From contig CALMAD010000045.1 of the NCBI GenBank assembly GCA_937859105.1, forward strand, positions 1-10,834: a DNA stretch of 10,834 nt, written 5' to 3'. Under the pieces are notes generated by a model. That model saw only the letters and a list, made by a program, of their open reading frames with translations, was not told the origin of the DNA and searched no databases. The stretch's first letter is position 1, and each line of letters starts with the position of its first letter. The stretch is from an uncultured Propionibacteriaceae bacterium (lineage in GTDB: Bacteria; Actinomycetota; Actinomycetes; Propionibacteriales; Propionibacteriaceae). The position numbers were made by a program, and so were the translations under genes. Positions 6,713-10,834 of the stretch are shown one piece after another.

Positions 6713-7645
6713 TCAGCCGCGAGTGCCTCGGTCGCCCTGCGGCAGATAGCTCCCGGTCACGGCGAAGAACTGCTCGATGTCGGAGGCGCGGGCGGTCCTG
6801 TCGGGGTCTCGCCGGCCGACGGCGTCGAGCAGGGCCTCGAGCGCGAAGAGCAGCCCGACGCGGCTGCGGAACATCGGGTCGGCATGGCTGGAGACGAACA
6901 GGCAGTGGTCGGCGTCGGCGACGAGGGGGCTGGTGCGACGGTTCGTGATGAGGACGGTCGTCGCACCTCGCCCCCGCGCGAACCGGAGCAGTCGCTGCAC
7001 GGCGACGGGATAACGGTCGAAGGCGGCACACAGCACCACGGCGTCCTCGGGGAGACCGGCCAGGCCGTGCGCCCAGCGGTCGGTGCCCTCCAGCTCGGTG
7101 ACCCCGCCGCGGAGGTAGTTGAGCAGCAGCGCGAAGTAGCTCAGCAGCGGCTGACCGGACGCCACGGCGCCCAGGTAGATCGGTCGAGAATCGTCCGCGA
7201 CGAGGTCGACCACGTGAGCGAAGGCGTCCTGATCGAGGGAACGCGCCGACTCCCGAAGATCGACGGCGGTCAGCGCGTAGCGCTCGCTCAAGGGGCGCGG
7301 ACGCGGCGCGGCGTGGGCGCCCGCCTCGCCGGCATCCCCAGCGGCACGGCTGGGGGCCCGGTCGGACGCCAACCGCGCAAGCCGATCGCCGGGGGCGTCC
7401 AAACGAGCACGGACTTCGTCTTGGAGGTCGCGTCTCAGCGCGCGGAAGTCCGCGTAGCCGAGTTTGCGAGCAAAGCGCGTCACCGTGGCCGTGCTGACTC
7501 CGGTCGCGGCGCAGACCTCCGTCAGCTTGAGGAGCGCGACCGCGGGATAGGCGTCCTCAAAGAACCCCGCGACGACCCGCTCGCCGGCGGTGAGCTCGTC
7601 CGCCGCGGCGATCCGCTCCATGAGCGGCAGGTCTGCTGGCCCCAC
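6713..7645 (-). CDS. MurR/RpiR-family transcriptional regulator
   Basis: A 310-aa regulator. An N-terminal helix-turn-helix domain (about residues 9-82) contains LTEVCAATGVSTATVTRFAR and KLGYADFRALRRDL, the RpiR pattern. A C-terminal SIS domain (about 153-285) starts RPIYLGAVASGQPLLSY and includes VVLCAAF and TTVLITNRRTSPL. SIS domains in this family sense phosphosugars or related metabolites. Between the two lies an Ala/Arg/Pro/Gly-rich linker (about 85-120) longer than usual. The start is taken as GTG at 7643-7645 because TAGTGT lies 6 nt upstream, which suits a leaderless transcript; ATG 7619-7621 is the alternative and has no clear ribosome binding site. It is followed after 85 nt by malic enzyme on the same strand, so control of that gene and of itself is a reasonable guess. 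The ligand is unknown. Confidence 0.87.
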   Translation of the reverse strand: MGPADLPLMERIAAADELTAGERVVAGFFEDAYPAVALLKLTEVCAATGVSTATVTRFARKLGYADFRALRRDLQDEVRARLDAPGDRLARLASDRAPSRAAGDAGEAGAHAAPRPRPLSERYALTAVDLRESARSLDQDAFAHVVDLVADDSRPIYLGAVASGQPLLSYFALLLNYLRGGVTELEGTDRWAHGLAGLPEDAVVLCAAFDRYPVAVQRLLRFARGRGATTVLITNRRTSPLVADADHCLFVSSHADPMFRSRVGLLFALEALLDAVGRRDPDRTARASDIEQFFAVTGSYLPQGDRGTRG

Positions 7646-7651
7646 GGGTCC

Positions 7652-7657
7652 ACACTA
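7652..7657 (-). promoter_or_regulatory. -10 box for the RpiR-type regulator
   Basis: TAGTGT on the minus strand ends 6 nt before the GTG start, the geometry of an actinobacterial leaderless transcript. No matching -35 was recognised. Confidence 0.45.
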
Positions 7658-7772
7658 GGACGCGCACGTTCGCCCGACCGGTCGAGGGCGCGGCGCGTCG
7701 AGAGTCGCGCACGGCCGGGGCGACCGGAGCACCGCAGACCGAGGGCGCGCCCCCACGTCACGACCTCGGCGT

Positions 7773-7799
7773 CGCGACCCTGCGCCGCGCGGGGTCGCG
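7773..7799. repeat. Inverted repeat ahead of the thioesterase gene
   Basis: Perfect 8-bp arms CGCGACCC and GGGTCGCG flank an 11-nt GC-rich loop, in the 184-nt gap between the divergent regulator and thioesterase genes. It could be an operator or chance in GC-rich DNA. AAAGAT (7818-7823) lies 6 nt before the thioesterase ATG as a weak leaderless -10. I see nothing else in this gap. Confidence 0.35.
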
Positions 7800-7829
7800 C
7801 CCGGGGCGTCCGCAGGGAAAGATGGGCGC

Positions 7830-8261
7830 ATGACGAGCAGCGATCCCAGCACAGCGACCGTCCGGCGTGTGGTGGAGTGGCCCGACACGGACGCCTCCGG
7901 GCACCATCACAACTCGCTCATCATGCGGCTGTTCGAGGACGCCGAACGCGCCCTCTTGGACGCCGCCGGCCTGGCCGGCACGTACTTCCCGACCGCGCCG
8001 CGCGTGCGGCAGGAGATCGACTTCACCGGCAAGCTGTACTTTCGGCAGCCGGTCACGACGACCATCACGCTCGAGCGCGTCGGACGCACATCCCTCACCT
8101 GGCACTTCGAGGTGTGGGGCGAGGCGTTCGGCGACGTCCCGCGACGGCGGGCGGCGTCCGGGCGCGTGATCTGCGCGCACGTGCCCGCGGGCACCGACCG
8201 CTCGGCACCCTGGCCGGACGCCGTCCGCGCGGCGCTCACGCCGCGAGAGGACGCCGGCTGA
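7830..8261 (+). CDS. Acyl-CoA thioesterase, hotdog fold (4HBT family)
   Basis: A predicted cytosolic thioesterase hydrolysing a CoA thioester, 143 aa, the usual size of a single hotdog domain. The opening VVEWPDTDASGHHHN (residues 14-28) followed by SLIMRLFEDAERALLDAAGL is the 4HBT helix-and-loop signature. D21 occupies the position of the catalytic Asp17 of Pseudomonas 4-hydroxybenzoyl-CoA thioesterase. VRQEIDFTGKLYFRQPVTTTI and TSLTWHFEVWGE follow as central strands. The motif GHHHN, where many relatives read GHVNN, is a small departure. The start has no Shine-Dalgarno sequence and may be leaderless. The gene converges on the SDR gene with only 33 nt between stops and no obvious terminator. 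Substrate cannot be predicted; an aromatic-acid role would suit the nearby dioxygenase remnant but is speculative. Confidence 0.82.
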   Translation: MTSSDPSTATVRRVVEWPDTDASGHHHNSLIMRLFEDAERALLDAAGLAGTYFPTAPRVRQEIDFTGKLYFRQPVTTTITLERVGRTSLTWHFEVWGEAFGDVPRRRAASGRVICAHVPAGTDRSAPWPDAVRAALTPREDAG

Positions 8262-8294
8262 CGCCCCTGCCCCTCGATCGCGGGTGGCGCCTGC

Positions 8295-9065
8295 TCACAT
8301 CGCCGTGTAGCCGCCGTCGAGCATGACCGTCGCGCCCGTCATGAAGTCGGACGCCGGCGCGGCCAGGTACAGCACGAGGTCGGCGACCTCCACCGGCTGG
8401 CCGAACCGGCCGAGCGGGATCTTGGCCTTCATCGGGTCGCCCTTCTCCGGCGGCCCCCAGACGGTCTCGCCCATCGGCGTCAGGATCACCGTGGGGCACA
8501 CCGCGTTCACCTGGATGTTGTGACGTCCGAGCTCGCCGGCCAGCACCTTCGTCAGCGACACCAGCCCGCCCTTGGACGCCGCGTACGCCGCGTGGTCGTC
8601 CGCGGCGATGACGCCCGTCTGCGACGCGATGTTGATAATCTTGCCGTGCCCCTGCGCGACCATCCCCGGCACGATCTCCTGCGTCAGCGCGAAGGGCGCG
8701 GTCAGGTTCACGGCAAGGGTGGCGTCCCACTGCTCCTGGGTGAGCTCGGTGAACGGGGCGACGTGCGCGACGCCCGCGTTGTTGACGAGGATGTCGACCG
8801 AGCCGAGGATCTCCAGCGCGCGGCGTCCCAACGCCCGCGCGCCCTCGGGGGTCGTGAGGTCGGCGGACACCGCGTGCCCGCGGCCGCCCGCCGATTCGAC
8901 GGCCGCGAGGGTCTCGGCGAGGGCGTCCTCGTCGCGTCCGGAGAGCACGAGCTCGGCGCCCGCTTCCGCGAGCACCTCGGCGATCGCGGCGCCGATACCG
9001 CGCGAGGCGCCGGTGAGCACCGCCTTCTGGCCGGCGAGAGAGAATCTGGTCTGAATGTCCGACAT
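8295..9065 (-). CDS. SDR-family dehydrogenase (L-xylulose reductase/threitol dehydrogenase-like)
   Basis: A classical short-chain dehydrogenase/reductase, 256 aa, cytosolic and NAD(P)-dependent. Visible motifs are the cofactor site TGASRGIG (residues 18-25), NNAG (95-98), N120, and the catalytic S148, Y161 and K165 in IASQTG and YAASKGG. The C-terminal part [15 protein letters not shown], followed by IPLGRFGQP and [13 protein letters not shown], resembles dicarbonyl/L-xylulose reductase and D-threitol dehydrogenase more than FabG, so a polyol or ketose substrate is likely but not proven. R44 after the second strand hints at NADP(H). The ATG at 9063-9065 is chosen because AAGGAG (9071-9076) sits 5 nt upstream; a longer frame reaching 9200 adds 45 arginine-rich residues unlike the family. 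It is divergent from pxpA across a 175-nt gap. The gene is intact, with high GC at third positions. Confidence 0.9.
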   Translation of the reverse strand: MSDIQTRFSLAGQKAVLTGASRGIGAAIAEVLAEAGAELVLSGRDEDALAETLAAVESAGGRGHAVSADLTTPEGARALGRRALEILGSVDILVNNAGVAHVAPFTELTQEQWDATLAVNLTAPFALTQEIVPGMVAQGHGKIINIASQTGVIAADDHAAYAASKGGLVSLTKVLAGELGRHNIQVNAVCPTVILTPMGETVWGPPEKGDPMKAKIPLGRFGQPVEVADLVLYLAAPASDFMTGATVMLDGGYTAM

Positions 9066-9210
9066 GGCAACTCCTTCGATACCGGGTCTGCTCGCCAGTC
9101 TAAAAAGCGGACGCCGCCCGCTTCGGCGCTCCAGCCCCGTGCGGGAAGGTGTTCGCCGGGGGTGGGCGTCCGGGCGAGACGCCGGTGATCCCGCCGCCAT
9201 ATTCCGCGGG

Positions 9211-9238
9211 TATCGTCAGCCCAGCACTGGGAGGAGAG
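9211..9238 (+). promoter_or_regulatory. pxpA -10 candidate and strong ribosome binding site
   Basis: TATCGT (9211-9216) may be the -10 box, with no clear -35. GGGAGGAGAG (9229-9238), with GGAGG 6 nt before the ATG, is the best Shine-Dalgarno sequence in the window and fixes the pxpA start at 9241. The rest of the gap 9066-9240 holds no gene that I can support. Confidence 0.55.
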
Positions 9239-9240
9239 CG

Positions 9241-9996
9241 ATGCGCATCGACCTGAACTCCGACTCCGGCGAGTCCTTCTCGAACTGGCCCCTCGGCGAC
9301 GACGCCACCATGATGGGCATCGTCACGTCGGCGTCCGTCGCGTGCGGCTTCCACGCCGGGGACCCGTCCGTGATGCGCGCCACGGTCGCCGCCGCCCGCG
9401 ACGGCGGCGTCGCGGTCGGCGCCCACGTCTCCTACCGCGACCTGCCGAACTTCGGGCGCGTGTTCATGGACGTCGCACCGTCCGACCTTGTCAACGCCGT
9501 GATCTACCAGGTGGGTGCCCTCGAGGCGGTCGCGCGCGCCTGCGGGGCGGAGGTCGCCTACTGCAAGCCGCACGGCGGGCTCTACAACGCGATCGTCCAC
9601 CACGCGGCCCAGGCGGACGCTGTGGCGACCGGCCTCGCCGAGGTGCGCCCCGGCCTCCCCGTGCTCTGCCTGCCGGGCTCGGAGATCCAGCGGGCGGCAC
9701 AGGCGCGCGGCCTGCGTCCGGTGGTGGAGGCGTTCGCCGACCGCGCCTACACGCCCGAGGGCGCCCTGGTCCCCCGTCGCCAGCCCGGCGCCGTGCTGCA
9801 CGACCCGGGCGTCATCGCCGAGCGGGTGCTGCGGATGGTCTCCGACGGGCACGTCGAGGCGATCGACGGGACGATCGTCCCCCTCGCGCCCGAGAGCATC
9901 TGCGTCCACGGCGACACGGCGGGGGCGGTCGCCATCGCGCGGACTGTCCGCGGCCGGCTCGTGGCCGCCGGCGTCGAGGTGGCGAGCTTCGCATGA
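9241..9996 (+). CDS. pxpA: 5-oxoprolinase subunit A (LamB/YcsF family)
   Basis: One component of the prokaryotic 5-oxoprolinase PxpABC, which opens 5-oxoproline (pyroglutamate) to glutamate at the cost of ATP. The 251-aa product matches the family length. Signatures run in order: [12 protein letters not shown] (2-13), [11 protein letters not shown] (32-42), [14 protein letters not shown] (60-73), CKPHGGLYN (108-116), [18 protein letters not shown], and [10 protein letters not shown] near the C terminus. The clustered D and H residues (H38, H62, D67, H111) are those thought to form the metal and substrate site. The strong ribosome binding site and family start exclude a longer frame beginning at 9055. 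The stop overlaps the next start (ATGA, 9993-9996), so the subunits are translationally coupled. Older annotation as lactam utilisation protein LamB refers to the same family. Confidence 0.95.
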   Translation: MRIDLNSDSGESFSNWPLGDDATMMGIVTSASVACGFHAGDPSVMRATVAAARDGGVAVGAHVSYRDLPNFGRVFMDVAPSDLVNAVIYQVGALEAVARACGAEVAYCKPHGGLYNAIVHHAAQADAVATGLAEVRPGLPVLCLPGSEIQRAAQARGLRPVVEAFADRAYTPEGALVPRRQPGAVLHDPGVIAERVLRMVSDGHVEAIDGTIVPLAPESICVHGDTAGAVAIARTVRGRLVAAGVEVASFA

Positions 9997-10834
9997 GCGA
10001 GGTGCGGCCGGTCGGGGACACGGCGTTCCTCGTGCAGTTGGGCTCGCTCGACGAGGTGCTGGCGACTCACGCCGCGCTCGTGGCGGCCCGGCCGCGGGGG
10101 CTCGTGGACGTCGTCCCGGCCGCGCGCACCGTGTTCGTCCGGGCGGCCTCCCCGGACGCCGCCGCCGCGGCCCGCGCGCTGATCGACCGACTGGACCTGA
10201 CGGCGGCCGACACCCGCGACGACGACCTCGTCACCCTCGAGGTCTGCTACGACGGCGACGACCTGGGCGACGTCGCCCGCCTCCTCGGCCTCAGCGAGCA
10301 GGCCGTCGTGGACGCCCACACCGGCCAGACCTGGACGGCCGCGTTCGGCGGCTTCGCCCCCGGCTTCACGTACTGCGTCGGCGAGAACGACACCCTGACC
10401 GTCCCGCGCCGGGAGACGCCGCGCACCGCCGTCCCCGCCGGCGCGGTGGGCCTGGCCGGGGAGTTCTCCGCCGTTTACCCTCGTCAGACCCCGGGTGGCT
10501 GGCAGATCATCGGGCGCTCCGACGCCCCCCTGTGGGACCACGACCGACCGAAGCCCGCCCTCGTCGCGCCTGGGAACCGGGTGCGGTACGTCGCCGTCCG
10601 GGACGCCGTCGCCGTCCGGGACGCCGACGGTGCGGTCCCCGGGGGTGCGGTCCCCGGGGGTGCGGTCCCCGGGGGTGCGGTCCCCGGGGGTGCGCCCGAC
10701 GAGGACGCCCCTGGCGAGGCGACCCCAGGTGACGCGACCCCCGGCGAGGTGACCAGCGGCGTCCGGATCGAGGCGACGGGGCTGCAGGCGCTCGTGCAGG
10801 ACCGAGGGCGTCCCGGCTACGCGGCGCTCGGCGT
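9993..10834 (+). CDS. 5-oxoprolinase subunits B and C, fused (3' end off window)
   Basis: An open frame of 280 codons with no stop before the window edge. Residues 1 to about 200 are PxpB (KipI/AHS1 type): [28 protein letters not shown] (117-130), [20 protein letters not shown], then [21 protein letters not shown] low-complexity linker follows (about 203-255) with AVPGG and PGEAT repeats. Residues from about 257, [20 protein letters not shown] and AALGV, are the start of PxpC (biotin-dependent carboxylase-like, KipA/AHS2). PxpB and PxpC are separate polypeptides in Bacillus subtilis and E. coli; B-C fusions are known elsewhere. Together with PxpA the protein would form the ATP-dependent 5-oxoprolinase. 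The start is fixed by the ATGA overlap. Most of the C domain lies outside the window, so its integrity is untested. Confidence 0.93.
   Translation, partial: MSEVRPVGDTAFLVQLGSLDEVLATHAALVAARPRGLVDVVPAARTVFVRAASPDAAAAARALIDRLDLTAADTRDDDLVTLEVCYDGDDLGDVARLLGLSEQAVVDAHTGQTWTAAFGGFAPGFTYCVGENDTLTVPRRETPRTAVPAGAVGLAGEFSAVYPRQTPGGWQIIGRSDAPLWDHDRPKPALVAPGNRVRYVAVRDAVAVRDADGAVPGGAVPGGAVPGGAVPGGAPDEDAPGEATPGDATPGEVTSGVRIEATGLQALVQDRGRPGYAALG
10590..10754 (+). repeat. Three kinds of in-frame repeats encoding the PxpB-PxpC linker
   Basis: Two identical 18-bp copies at 10590-10607 and 10608-10625 encode VAVRDA twice. Four identical 15-bp copies (GGTGCGGTCCCCGGG) at 10629-10688, plus 6 nt of a fifth, encode AVPGG repeats. 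After a short gap, three diverged 15-bp units at 10710-10754 encode [10 protein letters not shown] and PGEVT. All preserve the reading frame. Exact copies point to recent slippage expansion; the diverged set looks older. Confidence 0.92.

Noticed and set aside
6710..8326. 538-aa plus-strand frame across the regulator and thioesterase
   Set aside because: Antisense to a well-supported RpiR-type gene and in another frame of the thioesterase; no family resemblance.
10629..10694. Possible CRISPR-like direct repeats
   Set aside because: The 15-bp units are directly adjacent with no unique spacers and keep the reading frame of PxpBC.
9515..10732. 405-aa plus-strand frame across pxpA and pxpB
   Set aside because: A shifted frame of two clear genes, very rich in Arg, Pro and Ala; an artefact of high GC content.

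Overview
The window looks like chromosomal DNA of a very high-GC actinobacterium (Actinomycetota). The strongest taxonomic signal is mshC, a mycothiol biosynthesis gene found essentially only in that phylum. Strong G/C preference at third codon positions, apparently leaderless starts with a TAnnnT box about 6-7 nt before the start codon, and a Tat-type lipoprotein leader all fit. I cannot place the family or genus from the sequence alone.

Layout. (1) 1-1600: mshC on the minus strand with a hairpin behind it, then a divergent control region carrying a degenerate 16-bp tandem repeat. (2) 1602-3467: uppP (undecaprenyl-diphosphate phosphatase, cell wall lipid carrier recycling) and an aldo/keto reductase, both plus strand. 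(3) 3535-3719: a compact tRNA-Leu(GAG) unit with promoter, gene and intrinsic terminator. (4) 3720-4221: no convincing gene, but a 238-bp element bounded by 33-bp near-perfect inverted repeats. (5) 4222-4973: a tail-to-tail scar in which a secreted intradiol dioxygenase gene (plus) and a ThrE-type exporter gene (minus) are both cut short and joined near 4610-4650. (6) 4970-7645, minus strand: an RpiR/MurR-type regulator, a malic enzyme with an apparent one-base frameshift, and the start of the ThrE-like gene, which overlaps the malic enzyme stop (ATGA). (7) 7830-9065: a hotdog thioesterase (plus) facing an SDR dehydrogenase (minus). (8) 9241-10834: pxpA followed by a pxpB-pxpC fusion that runs off the window, encoding 5-oxoprolinase (ATP-dependent opening of pyroglutamate to glutamate).

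How the parts fit. The minus-strand block from about 4640 to 7645 is less GC-rich than its flanks in the lines I counted (about 65-70% against about 80%). It begins exactly where the dioxygenase homology breaks, so it looks like a regulator/malic enzyme/exporter cassette brought in or rearranged next to the tRNA-Leu locus and now decaying. The remaining genes are ordinary housekeeping or catabolic genes. The most unusual items are the tandem repeat between mshC and uppP, the palindromic element after the tRNA, the repeat-encoded linker in PxpBC, and a strikingly frequent 7-mer (GGACGCC/GGCGTCC) in both coding and non-coding DNA. I did not find a clearly new multi-gene system.
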